The notes under the pieces: model-generated
What the model saw: the letters and a program-made list of their open reading frames with translations, nothing else
The model's database searches: none
Told to the model about the DNA's origin: nothing
Origin: Poa pratensis
Lineage: Eukaryota > Streptophyta > Magnoliopsida > Poales > Poaceae
Length of the DNA: 64,000 nucleotides
Direction of reading: 5' to 3'
Assembly: GCA_947311845.1 (NCBI GenBank)
Contig: CAMZMU010000035.1
Coordinates: forward strand, 5,618,344-5,682,343
Position numbers and translations under genes: made by a program
In this document: positions 1 to 10,599 of the stretch, piece after piece
How positions within the stretch are numbered: the first letter of the stretch is position 1
Layout: every line of letters starts with the position of its first letter

Positions 1-89
1 TTCAAGGGCATTTCCCAACTAATACTAAACTAAGCACTGCATGGACAAACGATTAGACGATTACTAAAGAGAAGTGGAGCATCAACAGA

Positions 90-1182
90 TCAGGAGATAG
101 TCCTCTCAATGCGAACATGGAGAGATAGCTCCTTGGACGGCCCGGCCCCGACCAGGTACGAAGTCAGGTCCTCGAAAGAGACAGCCCCCGGCATCGTGCT
201 GCTCGTCGCCTCGAAGTCCGACAGCGTGATGTCCATCTTGCGGTTCGGCGCCGGGGCCGCCAGCGGCGGCCCGTTCGCCCACATCTTCACGCTGTAGCGT
301 GGCCACCGGCACGCTTCGGCCCTGACGCAGACCGCTGTCACGACGGTGGCGGGCCCGAGCGCGCACAATGTGAGGAGGAACGCGCCGCCTTCGTCCTCGG
401 CGCCGACGATCAGGCGGCGCGCCGGCTCCGGCACGGTCACCTTGATGCGGTGGACCTTGCCGTACGGGACCTTGTGCACCGGCATGGCGTGCGCGGCCGC
501 GAGGTGGGCGACGAGGGACGGCGCCGGGCCCGTGAAGCCGCAGCCGGGCTCCGTGCACGAGCAGGGCGCGCGCGGGCACGCGCTCTGGTGGTCCTGGACC
601 TCGTGGTAGGCGACGAACACCTCGCAGCCATCGTGCAGGCACTGGATCCTGGCCGCCGAGACGACGCCGTCCATCGCCGTGTTGGGGACGTCGAAGGCGA
701 CGCCGCCGTCCTCGCACCTCCCGCACTCGCCCGCGAGGCAGCCGCCGCACGCCATGTGCCCGCGCTTGCACTGCGCGTGCAGAGGAAAAATCAAACCTTT
801 GCCGGCGCCTGCTCTACCGGAATCGAATCGAACCGGACGAGGAAAGAAGGAAAATGTTGCGAACCTGGAACACTGGAGGCTTGAATGGGAGGAGACATAT
901 CGGGCAATGGAGCACCGTCACGTCCATCTTGAGGTCCATCTCCATCCTGGGGCCGTGTTCCGCCACCACGGTGGCGCCGGCCGCCTGACGCACGACGATT
1001 TCTTGCTTCACCGCCGGGCCATCCAGCCGCGGCTTCTTGGCGCTGTTGTCGCCCGCCTCCACCGTGGCCGGCGAGCCCCTGTGGCCGCCCGTCCCCACCA
1101 TCGCCGGCGAGCCCCTGTGGCCGCCCGTCGCCGGCGAGCCCCTGTTGGAACTCTCCTGGGAGCGAGAAGCGGCGAGCTGCAT
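90..1182 (-). CDS. SINA/SIAH-type RING E3 ubiquitin ligase (SINA locus 1)
   Basis: Two exons: 1182-865 and 770-90, joined across a 94-bp GT..AG intron in phase 0, giving about 332 residues. The RING is split by the intron: C93-x2-C96 in exon 1 (CPICLLPFKPPVFQ), then C107, H111, C114, C117, C122 and C125 in exon 2 (CKRGHMACGGC). A SIAH-type Cys/His finger (CLHDGC..H..H..CPRAPCSC) and a C-terminal substrate-binding, TRAF-like region follow. Family knowledge: SINA proteins transfer ubiquitin from an E2 to targets bound by the C-terminal domain. The ATG at 1182 is the first ATG after an in-frame stop; an upstream TTG at 1203 is not a plausible start. The N-terminus has GHRGSPA-like repeats, a basic KKPRL stretch (possible NLS) and a VKQE motif. 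The substrate is unknown. The family is certain; the precise start is likely. Confidence 0.9.
1066..1147. repeat. In-gene minisatellite coding GHRGSPA repeats
   Basis: About three copies of a 27-bp GC-rich unit (GCCGGCGAGCCCCTGTGGCC plus 7 nt), the first two separated by a 9-bp insert. All lie in frame within exon 1 of SINA locus 1, so copy-number changes lengthen or shorten the disordered N-terminus without a frameshift. Confidence 0.75.
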
Positions 1183-1242
1183 CGATCCTCTCCTGAAACC
1201 CAATGGACAAGAGCGGCGTGCAGAGAAGGACGCTGAGATTTG

Positions 1243-2050
1243 CTAGATGAGCAAGGAAAGGGGAGACAGAGTAGATCGATGAACGCTAGCTCCTACCTTG
1301 CTCCCTGTCTGCGCGCGAGGTGGAAGAAGAGGAGAGGGATGATCCGGGAGAGTAGAATCGAGTCCAGTAGAAGGAGAATGCAAGAAGCAGCTCAGTCACA
1401 CTCGCAGCTCAGCTTCACTGATTTGACGGTGCGTAAAGCCGTGGCGCGCGTCAATGACACTGCCACTGACGCGAGGAGTACGCAAGAAGCTTTGCTGGAG
1501 TATCGAAAATGGTGGTAGCAAGCAAACAAGAGAGCCAAACAAAACAAACATCTTGGGCTAGAGCGAGGGGACGGAACAAGGAAACTGAGAAATAAATCCA
1601 GTATGATCCTCTATGAACGTTGTTACTCGCACCGTTACTATTAGAATGATGATACTATGCCAGATGTAAATCATTCGCAAATAATCAGAACTGACAGTTA
1701 GGCTAGATGAGCATGGTGGTTAAATTAGCACTAATTTTCGCTTCGCTGAACAAACTGATTTGACAGTGGAGGCATTGGTCAAGGCGAGTGAAAACGTGGT
1801 GTGCGCCGCTAGCTCTGCGACTGGCTGGCGTTTGCGGCACGACGGTTCCCGACGCGCGACGGGACAGGACGCCGCCGTAGCTGCACCATGGAGCAGTCCT
1901 AGGGGGAGGAGTACTAGCACAGTACAATAGTACTGTACTATAATTATTTGTTTGTTACACCTTGATTTATCAAAAACGCCGAACTGCCGATGCAGCACTA
2001 ATCAATTGAACTGGTACTGCTCTCCTATACTAGCAGTCAGTCAGCTTCTT
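1243..2050. other. 5' flank of SINA 1; no gene seen
   Basis: Upstream of SINA locus 1 on its strand. It should hold the promoter and 5' UTR, but I see no convincing TATA element at a fixed distance and no coding exon or recognisable repeat. Confidence 0.5.
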
Positions 2051-2399
2051 TAAGGGTGTGTTCGGTTGAAGAATAAGCTAGAATGGAATGGGTCCGACCC
2101 GTCCCTAGAGCTGATTCCCGTGTTCGGTAGCAAACTAGAATCGGAACCTACTCGTTCGCAGGAACGGAATATTCGCCTAGATGCCGAACGTGGTCGTTTC
2201 TCCGATTCAGAGGAATCACCTGGTTCCGAGACTGTCAAGGAAAAACACGTCGTCTCCCATCTCACCCCTCACTTTCGTCTCTCCTCTCCCCATCTGGCCG
2301 GGCGGAGCAAGGCGCGGAGGAGCAAGGGCGCCGGAGGAGCAAGGTCGCCGGCGATGCGCCGTCTCCGTCGCCTCTCCCTCCACCTCCTCCAGCCCTCCA

Positions 2400-2760
2400 G
2401 ACGCCCGTGGAGCTCCCCACGGCCGCGCACCGCGACCTCTGCTTCCGGCAGATGTCCGCGCTGGTGCGGGAGGCCAGGGTGCGGCGCGGGGACGCGAGGC
2501 GGGCGCGAGAGTGCGGGCGGAGGCCTCTTGCCTCGCCCTGGCGCACGGCCTCCACCACCGCGCGGTCACCACCACCGAGGGGCTCGGGAACAGCCGGATG
2601 CCGACGCCGCGGGCCCGCCGCCTCCGTGAGAGGGCTTCTCGAGGCTCACGTCCGCCGAGGCGGAGCGCCCGTCGCCGGTAACCTCTGCCGCTGCACCGGG
2701 TACCGCCCATCGCCGACGCCTGCAAGAGCTTCGCCCTGGCGCACGGCCTCCACCAGCCGC
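2400..2760 (+). pseudogene. Captured fragment of an aldehyde oxidase / xanthine dehydrogenase-type gene
   Basis: Within the Harbinger-like element, peptide pieces in shifting frames recall the N-terminal 2Fe-2S region of molybdo-flavoenzymes. AVTTTEGLGNS (about 2557-2600) resembles the conserved AVTT.EG.G. segment. AGNLCRCTGYRP (about 2676-2712) carries the CxC pair of the second iron-sulfur domain, with DACKSFA-like sequence just after it in another frame. Frames change between the pieces and no intact ORF spans them. It is therefore a degraded transduced exon fragment, not a working enzyme. The family is recognised from the CRCTGYRP motif. Confidence 0.65.
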
Positions 2761-2807
2761 ACGACGGCCAATGGCGCGGCGGCCAGCGGCCCGGAGGCGC
2801 GACGGCC

Positions 2808-2928
2808 AGCCAGCCAACCGGAGGTCAGCCGGGGCGGAGCCCTCCCGGAGCGGCGGCCAGCCAGCCGGAGGTCAGCCGGGGCGGAGCCCTCCCGGAGCGG
2901 CGGCCAGCCAGCCGGAGGTCAACGCCGT
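2808..2928. repeat. 47-bp GC-rich tandem repeat
   Basis: About 2.5 nearly identical copies of a unit starting CCAGCCAGCCGGAGGTCAGC, inside the captured GC-rich core of the Harbinger-like element. It is probably a local duplication after capture. Confidence 0.8.
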
Positions 2929-3148
2929 CCTCTCCCCTTAATTGAGTGTTTAGGGAATGTTTAAATTAATTGAACATTTAGATTAATTTAGACTCTAATT
3001 AATTGAATATTTACACTAATTTGTTTCGGTTCCATTCCATCTTCTTCAAATCAACCGAACAGGGGAATGGAATTTGTTGGGATGAAGTAGAATGGAATGG
3101 AATGGTTCCATTCCATTCCACTTCATCCAACAACCGAACACATCCTAA

Positions 3149-4000
3149 ATTGGAACCAGCTGGAGTATAAGAAATGTTTGATGCAATGACCAACAAGCAA
3201 GCAATCGAGCAGCTGTGTCCAAAACGTGTCCGTTTGTCAAGTTACCGGAGAGGCCACACTCCCCACTCGCAGTATTTCTTTTTGTCAAATCTAGACTTTT
3301 TACGAAAGTAGTGACGAATTTGACCCCTGTGAAACTATTGTCAAATCCGACCTTGGCTCCAGAGAAGATGGAGTTGACCTTGTACATATCGGATCCATCC
3401 TCGCTGGTGCCAACCCCATTTTAATTTTTTTAATCCTCAGAAAAATTGTGAAACTTTTTAGATGGCTCCATCGTTTTGGCTCCGACCTAAAGATGCCCGA
3501 TTTGAAAATAATTTTTAGATTAGGTCATATATGTGTTTAGTTAATCGAAAGGGGCAGATTTTTCAAAATAAAAACACTGCCAATAGGCAATTTTTCTTTT
3601 TTTTCTCTGAACATTCAGCCGTGTGGTTAGATCTGACCCCTTCATTTTTTATCCAAAGGTCCAAAATCTGTTCCCCAAAATCTATGGGTGCAGCCGGTGC
3701 ACAGATTTTCTTGTTTCACTGTGGATACGGTCTCCAGTACAATAGTAGTATAGGAGTAGAGGGAAGAAGATTTGATAGACTCGGGCACCAGTGAACCCGC
3801 CATATGGCAGATTGTGAGCCACATGTTTTGGCGTTGGAAAGTGTGCCACTGACAGACTGCATGCAATACGATGTGCTCAAAAACAGAAATACGGCCCACT
3901 ACGTATCCCGTAACAGTGCAGTTGTCAGGAGGTGGGTGATGAACAGCGACAAGTGTACCAGCTCAAACCCGCGCTCCGGACAGTATCTGCTACAGTGCTT
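3149..4000. other. AT-rich intergenic stretch; nothing recognised
   Basis: No exon, RNA gene or element ends could be supported here. Short ORFs on both strands have no recognisable motifs. Confidence 0.5.
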
Positions 4001-4003
4001 TAT

Positions 4004-4650
4004 TCGTAAATAGGAGAGATTGACACATGTTGATGGAGATCGACACGCAATGACTCTTCATCCTCTGTCTTGGCTTGGTCTTGATCCTCCCTGGCACCAA
4101 GTCTCGTTGTTTGGGGTGCGAGATTGATGACCTCGTCGGACTGAATTTGTAGAAGACAAGTAAGAATTGCCAAATTTTCGTCTTCCTCGACGGCGATGGC
4201 GGCTAACATGTGAACCATCATCTCATCATCAATATCCATCTATTAAAATAAAAAATAAATGAATCAATCACCCGATCGTTGGCAACCAACGACAATTCTG
4301 TAAATGATGGGGGCTTGTCGTATTGAAGTTGTAGAAGAAAAGCAAGAATTGCCAAGTTCTCATCATCCTCAACGGCGATGGCGGCTTCCTCTTCCGTGAA
4401 CATGTGGAACAATCATCTCATCGTCGATGTCCATCTATTAAATCAATAATAAATGAATCAATCACCCGATCACTGGCAACCAACGAAAATTCTGAAAATG
4501 ATCGGTCAAACACCTTGCGTGCAAGATGGGCACGCGAGGTAGCCGGTGCTTTTTGGCCGGCGAAAGTCGACGAGAGCTGGGACGGGAAGCCTAGGAGAGA
4601 TGGGGTGACGACATGAGATTTATGAGTCCAGGGAGCTAGCGCCACGGACG
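4004..4650 (-). pseudogene. PIF/Harbinger transposase N-terminal fragment with a tandem exon duplication
   Basis: On the minus strand an acceptor-like TTTTAATAG is followed by ATGGATATTGATGATGAGATG (MDIDDEMM), then EEDENLAILTCLLQIQ. After a frame change it reads VPGRIKTKPRQRMKSHC, resembling the RGGS.PGR.K.K.RQR.EGHCMLY segment at the start of grass Harbinger transposases. The intron end and exon start are duplicated in tandem: about 4122-4303 and about 4304-4500 share the ATGGA(C/T)AT(C/T)GA(C/T)GATGA start and the ENLAIL..LLQ.Q core. The catalytic DDE region is absent, so this is a decayed remnant. Confidence 0.6.
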
Positions 4651-5129
4651 AAAGAGAGGTATGATGGGCGACGAGCAGGACAACATGGCTGGCGGAAATG
4701 AAGCGGGAGAAGGGAAATGAGTGGTGTCGTAGGGTTTAATTCAATGTGATGATAGCGCTGGCCCACTTGGCAGTATCCCTCGTGGCGTCGCGCGCGAATT
4801 TGTCCAGCGTGCCCAAATGACTCACAACAGTGAGGGCATGAGTTGGGTGCGCCGAACAAAATACTTGGTCAGGCCAGACACAAGGGTACTATTAGCAAGG
4901 CTACTATTAGCACCACGAGTGGGCAGTTTGTGTCGAATATGTCGATCCGCATAGAACTAATCACTACATATAAGGATTGCAAGCTATATAATCCAGATTT
5001 ATGCAATTTTCAGACCATTTGGTCTTGTTTTTTACACAGTACTACTAAATTATGGACAACCGTCACTATTTCATCTCATGTCTCGGTAAATTGTCAGTAA
5101 AATATCTCCTAAAGGAGACTTTCAGCTCA
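4651..5129. other. Intergenic; no gene seen
   Basis: Possibly the edge of the Harbinger remnant to the left. No ends, exons or repeats could be supported. Confidence 0.4.
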
Positions 5130-5132
5130 TTA

Positions 5133-6768
5133 GAGCATCTCCAGTCGGGGTGCCCAAATGGCCGCCCAAAGCCATTTGAGGCGTGCCGGACACTTTTTTC
5201 TCCCCAGTCGCGCCGCCCAAATCCGATTTTGGTCCGGCGCAGCCCAGTTTTGTGTCCGACACGTCCAGCCCACGCCCTCAACTTGGGGAGGCTTGGGGCG
5301 GCCCCGGACACTAAGAAACGGCCGCTTCCGACGCGCGGGCCACGCCTGGCAGCGATACACGAACCGGCGAAGCGGCGGTCGTCGTCAAAGGCGCGTGCCG
5401 CCTCGGTTTCACTGCGCGGCGCAGACGGCAGTGAGCCGTCGCCTCGACTGTTCGCCGGAGTGAATGCGGCGCGCCTTTTCGAGGCGACGGCGTAAATGCG
5501 GCTACCACTCTCCGGCGGCAATAAAAGGCGATGGCCCCGAGCTCACTCGCCCCACTCGCCGTTCTCCTCTCTCCCTCGCCTCTCTGCTAACCACAACCGC
5601 CGCCATGGCCGGGAACTACCGACGCACGGGAGAAGCGGCGGCGAACGACTTCGCGCCGCGCACCCTTCTCCGTGAGCAGTGTGAGGCGCTCGCGGAGAAC
5701 GGGTACCCCGTGCCGCCCGACATGCGCGTCAGGCATCGTTATGCGATCTCCGTGCGCGGCATCCCGGTGGCGAAGCCGCTCACCCGCGCGAACAAGGACT
5801 TCCCCAGCGCAGGTGGTGCACTTCTGGCGTGAGCTGACGCCGGAGGAGCGCGATGACCCGCGCTGGAACCCGGAGAACCCGGGCAGCGCCCCCCGCTACG
5901 AGGAGGCGTTCAGGCGCCTCTTCGAGGAGGAGATGAACAGGTGGGAGGGCCCCGGCCCTGTGCCCAGGGACAAGAACGCCGCCGGGCGCGAGGCGTTCTG
6001 GAGCGTGCCGCACCGCACGCTCCAGAACGTCATGGACCACATCGCCGCCGGCGGCTCCCTGCTGGAGTGGCCGGCGACGCCCCACTACTACGCGCCGGCT
6101 CCTCCTCCTCCACGGGCGCCGCCAGCGCACGTGTGGGCGCCGCGGCTATCGACGCCGTCTTCCTCGTGCTCGACGGCATCGTCGCGTGGGTCTTCCTCCT
6201 CCTCCCGCTCCCGCGCCGCCGGGGGCCTCACGCCGAAGCCGGAGCCCATGAAGGTCAAGGCGGAGCCGGGGACGACGCAGGAGGCATCCCTCTACGCCGA
6301 GCTAAAGGCGGCGCAGGAGACTCATGACGAGGAGGAGCTCCTCCGGCAGGCGGAGGCCGCGTCGCTCAACGACGTGCCGCCCATTGACGTGCCAAGCGCC
6401 TGCGCCTGGTCGGCGTTCATGCACGCCCAGGAAACGGGCGTGCCGTTCCTCGACCTCACCGGCGACGCCCCCGGCCCTAGCCGCGTCAAGAAGGAGGACG
6501 ACGGCGGCGCAGGAACCAGCGGCGTCAAGGAGGAGGGGAAGGACCCCTACTGGGCCTTCGACCGCCGCTACCAGTAGAATTAGGTTTAGTTTTTTAAATT
6601 TCGTTCAAAATTGTAAAATTTCCTAAAATTTGAATGAAATTTTTCTAAATTCGAATTTTATAAAAGTTGTTTGGGCGGCGCGAGTGGGGGGCTAGGGCGC
6701 CCAAATGCGCCAGGCAGGGCACTGTCCAGAAGGCCTGGCGCATTTGGGCGCCCTAACTGGAGATGCTC
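5133..6768. mobile_element. PIF/Harbinger-like element with GAGCATCTCCAGT ends
   Basis: Inverted ends GAGCATCTCCAGTCGGGGTG at the left and ..CCCTAACTGGAGATGCTC at the right are flanked by a TTA duplication (5130-5132 and 6769-6771). GAGCATCTCCA ends with a TTA duplication are common in grass PIF/Harbinger-type elements. Subterminal repeats of CGCCCAAATG and its complement occur at both ends. The interior is a single GC-rich ORF region without a recognisable DDE transposase. Confidence 0.75.
5605..6577 (+). pseudogene. Uncharacterised ORF carried by the Harbinger-like element (one frameshift)
   Basis: The ATG at 5605 (GCCATGG context) opens MAGNYRRTGEAAANDF and runs to FPSA. Homology-like sense then continues in another frame from QVVHFWRELTPEE (about 5812) to the stop at 6577 (DPYWAFDRRYQ), so one indel lies near 5808-5815. 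The joined product would be about 320 residues with a charged, WxNP-containing N-terminal half, a Ser/Pro-rich middle and a C-terminal half with VKAE, VKKE and VKEE motifs. I do not recognise a catalytic domain. It may be an accessory transposon protein or a captured gene. A splice event at GCGCAG/GTGGTG is an alternative but does not restore the frame by itself. Confidence 0.6.
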
Positions 6769-7055
6769 TTACCATCCGAGCAGTGGAGTTTTGCTCATTA
6801 TTAATATATAAAAGTAGGAAGGATTCCCGGCCTCTCCCGCTATCCACGTCGCCCGGAAAACCACGGCCATCCGATCGAGGCCACGGACGGCCCAGATCAC
6901 TCCAAACCCCGTAGAATACTGTACAAGCGAAGTTTCTTCCAATCGCGTGTCGCCACGTCGCCCCGCACGTTTTTTGGCGCATCGCATTTGCGGAAACCCC
7001 CCGCAAAGGACTGATTCGCCAATTCAGAGAACCCCAAGGACTTCTCTACAAAAGC

Positions 7056-7569
7056 TGTCAGGGGAATACTTTCTGGATTAACCCGCGGCCCAGTGCGACT
7101 TAACTTACTCGCACGGACAAGGCCCACTTGGGAACAAGCCCAATATTGAACCGCCATAAGGGGAAAGATCTAGAAGACATATCCCGGAGGACGTGAAGAC
7201 CAAGTAGTCTCCGAGTAGGCCTCTGTGGATGTATTCCTTATGGGGAAGTTTCCTTTTGTAACCTAGCGAGCCTCTGTGTATATAAAGAGGACTCGCAGGA
7301 CTTAGAGCGGGTCAAGCTATCAAGCCCAAACCCTAGCTCATACGGCGAGTACCAGATCGGATCGCCTCCATTGTAACACCTCGATTATCATATCAATACC
7401 AATCTAGGGTAGGCAGGAAGTAGGTCTTTTACCTCACATTGAGGGGGCCGAACCTGGGTAAATCTGTGTTGATCTTTGTTCCTGCGATCCCAAGCTCGGA
7501 GATGCTTGACTCGCGTAATCCCACACCTACGAAGTCATCTATGACACCTGACGTGACAAACCCACGACA
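7056..7569 (+). repeat. 5' LTR of the Gypsy element
   Basis: Starts TGTCAGGGGAATAC and ends CCACGACA. Contains a TATA box (TATATAAAG, about 7279-7287). Nearly identical to the 3' LTR. Confidence 0.95.
7279..7287 (+). promoter_or_regulatory. TATA box in the 5' LTR
   Basis: TATATAAAG in the middle of the LTR, perfectly kept in the 3' LTR at about 12964-12972. This is the expected place for the retrotransposon promoter. Confidence 0.6.
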
Positions 7570-7590
7570 GTTGGCGCCCACCGTGGGGCC
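7570..7590 (+). other. Primer-binding site region
   Basis: Sequence GTTGGCGCCCACCGTGGGGC begins right after the 5' LTR, the position where a tRNA 3' end primes minus-strand synthesis. I do not assign the tRNA. Confidence 0.6.
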
Positions 7591-7625
7591 TGCGGTCAAG
7601 AGCGTCACGTTCCGCGCAGGATCCA

Positions 7626-9615
7626 TGAAGGGAGCTGAAGATCTTGTTGTTGGCCGTATCATCACGGTCAATGGCACACCCCTCATCGACGATTCAAGCT
7701 GGGGGCCGGAAGCAGATTATTTGGAGACCGGCCACGTCATCCCGTTCGGATCCATCAACGTCTTCGTCGGCTTCATCGGTGGCAGGTCCGTTAGATCGGT
7801 CCAGAAGGCGATTCAGTAGAAGAAGTCGCCGATGACGGGGAAGAATCCGTGGAAAGCATGGACTCGCAAGAGTTTGGGTCCATCATACCTGCCTTTGAAG
7901 AAAGTTGCTGGGGTTACCCACCAGAAATCACATCATCACCAGATCAAGAGATGGCACAAGTCGCGGTTTACATGGCCGGAGGAGCAGGCATCAGGAACTG
8001 CTGGAGAAACCGAGGCATCGGCACCCCCAAGCAACCCACTTCTTGTCCCGTGTCAGCCACGAACGCCGCCCTCCGTGCAACAGAAATTGAGGCCGCCAGG
8101 GCCGAGCTCCTGTATGAGGTTCGAAGGATGGAAGAAGAGCGCCGCAGGCTCGATCAGATAAACCAAGGAATCCAACAGGAGCGGCAGAGAGTAGCCGCGC
8201 TGGCTGCGACTCAACAACAGGTTGACCCGCAAACACAGCTGCCGCGACTCAACCAACAGTGGAAATCCCGCTCACTCCAGCCGCGGGACGGGAATCCAGA
8301 CGACTGCGGAAGGAAGGGTACCAACAAATCAAGAGACCCAGCAACAACCAAGGAGGTTTCACACCCCACAGGGCCATTACCAGAACCCTGTCGATAATAT
8401 GTATGCTGCGGCTAATATCTTGACTCAGATGGTACCAACAGGCGATGACCCGGTCAATGCTGAGGCGCGGCGCGCGATTCAGATGCTAAGTACGGCAGTC
8501 CTGCAACAAGCCAATAGGGCGGAAGCCGAAGCACAGCTGCCCCTCGTACCAGCCAATCACAGGATTGCAGCAGAAAGAAGCGTCCAAGCAGGCCACCAGA
8601 GACGTGTCAGGAGTCGCACAGAGGCAGCAGGAGCAAGTCGCAGAAGCGCAGGCGAATGCCCATTGATGCAAAAGCGGCCCGCAGATAACCCCGCAGGGCG
8701 CCCACAGCCCTGTCCTCGCGACTCAAGGGACCGGCGTGTTTCACTGAAAGGATCAGATCGGAACCTTTTCCTGAAGATTTCAAAGGGCCACGCAAGGTGG
8801 CAAACTATAACGCCAGCATGGATCCAACCACTTGGCTCAACAATTACGAGATGGGCATGAGCATCCTAAACGCATCTGAAGAGATCTGCGCACGCTACCT
8901 AAACATGATGCTAGAAGGTGCAGCGCACATATGGCTGCAAAATTTGCCTCCCAACTCTATAAATACTTGGGAGGAACTGAAGGATGCCTTCGTTAAGAAC
9001 TTCCAAGGAACTTGCAAGCGACTCTGCAATATAGAAGATTTAGAGCGTTGTGTCCAGAAGGAAGGCGAGTCAAGTCGCCATTGGATGAAAAGGGTGGCAG
9101 AAATAATACACTCCTCAGATAATATACCACCAAGCTCAGCCGTCCTGGTGATGGAGAAAAACTGCAAGTTTGAGCCGCTGATTCATAAGCTGGGTCGCAT
9201 GAAGGATAAAGTCAAGAGCCTCAGCGAGGTGATGGCTGCGGCTAACAAATATGCCAGCTCAGATAAAACCAGAGACGCGTCAGACGGAGAAGAAGAGGAG
9301 GTTGCTGCAAAAGGAAAGAAAAACTCCAACAAGCCCCAGCAGCAGCAAACGAGCCACAACAACGCGATCAAAACAAACGCAAAAGCGAAGATGGTCACTC
9401 AGGGCTCGTCGCCAATACGCGTGGAGGATTCAGAGGCCAGCGTGGAAGGGGTCGAGGATACGGCTCCCGTCCAATCAATATGCAAGAAGTTTTCAACCGG
9501 CCATGCGACCTTCATGCGACAGGTGATGGACGGCCAGCGGACCATACCAAGGCGCAATGCCATTATTACAAAAGTGGAAAGAAGAGAGCCAACACAACGG
9601 GGGGAATTCCCATGA
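7626..9615 (+). pseudogene. Gypsy gag (frameshifted)
   Basis: Sense segments occur in several frames: MKGAEDLVVGRIITVNG from 7626; a coiled-coil-rich segment (AARAELLYEVRRMEEERRRL, about 8095-8155); then the gag core from about 8797 to 9615 (WLNNYEMGMSILNASEE, WEELKDAFVKNFQG), which matches the Retrotrans_gag family. A Cys/His-rich tail (about 9490-9560) may be a remnant of the nucleocapsid finger. Capsid function would need one continuous frame; several frame changes make it non-functional here. Confidence 0.75.
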
Positions 9616-9758
9616 AGGAAACCCTAGTGCGGCTCATAACACAAATATTGGGCAGCACGGCGCGAGTAACCCCAGGCAGACGGGGCAGTATCACACAATA
9701 GTTATCGATACCTCCAAAAGAGAAGAGAAATTGAGCCAGAAGTCAGCAGGTGAACGCC

Positions 9759-10256
9759 GTGATACCAGCAACACCCTTGGTTAAGGTGGTCAGAATACGC
9801 GGTAACCTGGAGTCGCGACGACCACCCGCCACAGTACGGGAACCTGGCAAGTTGGCACTGGTTGTGGCACCATACGTTGCAGGATACAAGCTGACCAAAG
9901 TGCTTATGGATGGAGGAAGCAGCATTAATATCTTGTACTACGATACTTTCCAGCGTCTAGGACTCAAGGATTCCAGCCTGCAGCCCACGTCAACAGTATT
10001 TCACGGCATTGTCCCAGGAAGGTCCGCACGGCCAGTGGGGAAAATAACCCTAGGGGTAACTTTTGGAACAGAAGAGAACTTTAGAAGTGAATTCCTAAGC
10101 TTCGAAGTGGTAAAATTCCAAAGCCCATATCACGCCTTGTTTGGAAGAACGGCCTTTGCTAAGTTTATGGCCAGGCCATGCTACGTGTACCTACAGTTGA
10201 AGATACCAGGACCAAAAGGGGTCATCACAGTGTACGGAGATAGAGAAAAAGCATAG
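9759..10256 (+). CDS. Gypsy aspartic protease domain
   Basis: The reading frame contains KLTKVLMDGGSSINILYYDT, the retropepsin active-site motif of plant Gypsy elements (D-G-G variant of DSG/DTG), then FGRTAFAKFMARP. This enzyme cleaves the retroelement polyprotein. It is open but out of frame with the preceding gag segment and followed by a stop at 10254-10256, so the polyprotein is broken. Confidence 0.75.
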   Translation: MIPATPLVKVVRIRGNLESRRPPATVREPGKLALVVAPYVAGYKLTKVLMDGGSSINILYYDTFQRLGLKDSSLQPTSTVFHGIVPGRSARPVGKITLGVTFGTEENFRSEFLSFEVVKFQSPYHALFGRTAFAKFMARPCYVYLQLKIPGPKGVITVYGDREKA

Positions 10257-10599
10257 AATGTGAGAAAGGAGATGCGGCTTCGCAGAATCCGCCTGTGCCG
10301 CGGAAGAGCTAAAAGGTTATAAGTCGCAGGTGGACCCAAACGACATGAGTGTGGTTACCACGCCATCTGCCGAGCCACCAATGAAATTCAAAGCGGCCCA
10401 GGACACTAAGCAGATAAATCTTGTTCCTGGCGACTCATCCAAGCAAACTAGCATTGGAGCACACATGGAAGAAGAACAGGAGAAGGCCCTCGTCGCTTTT
10501 CTCCAGGAAAATAAGACATCTTCGCATGGAAGCCGTCAGATATGCCAGGGGTACCAAGAGAATTAGCAGAACATAGCCTCAAAGTGAACCCTGCGGCTA

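Larger units (their letters stand above)
2054..3145. mobile_element. PIF/Harbinger-like non-autonomous element carrying a gene fragment (Pack-type)
   Basis: Terminal inverted repeats GGGTGTGTTCGGTTG (left) and CAACCGAACACATCC (right) match at 14 of 15 positions. They are flanked by a 3-bp TAA duplication (2051-2053 and 3146-3148), the duplication type of PIF/Harbinger elements. The outer parts are AT-rich with many GGAATGG/CCATTCC runs. The centre (about 2290-2935) is strongly GC-rich and holds an aldehyde-oxidase-like fragment and a 47-bp repeat. No transposase is present, so movement would need proteins supplied from elsewhere. The superfamily call rests on the duplication length and ends, not on a transposase. 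Confidence 0.72.

Noticed and set aside
106..884. Long overlapping ORFs in other frames of the first SINA gene (also at 21424-22389 and 25939-26647)
   Set aside because: They are GC-rich shadow frames with low-complexity Arg/Ala/Pro composition and no domain sense; the SINA frame explains the sequence.
791..1210. Upstream starts for the SINA exons at 1203, 22582, 794 and 22257
   Set aside because: The codons there are TTG, not ATG. The first in-frame ATG after a stop, or the splice acceptor, was used instead.
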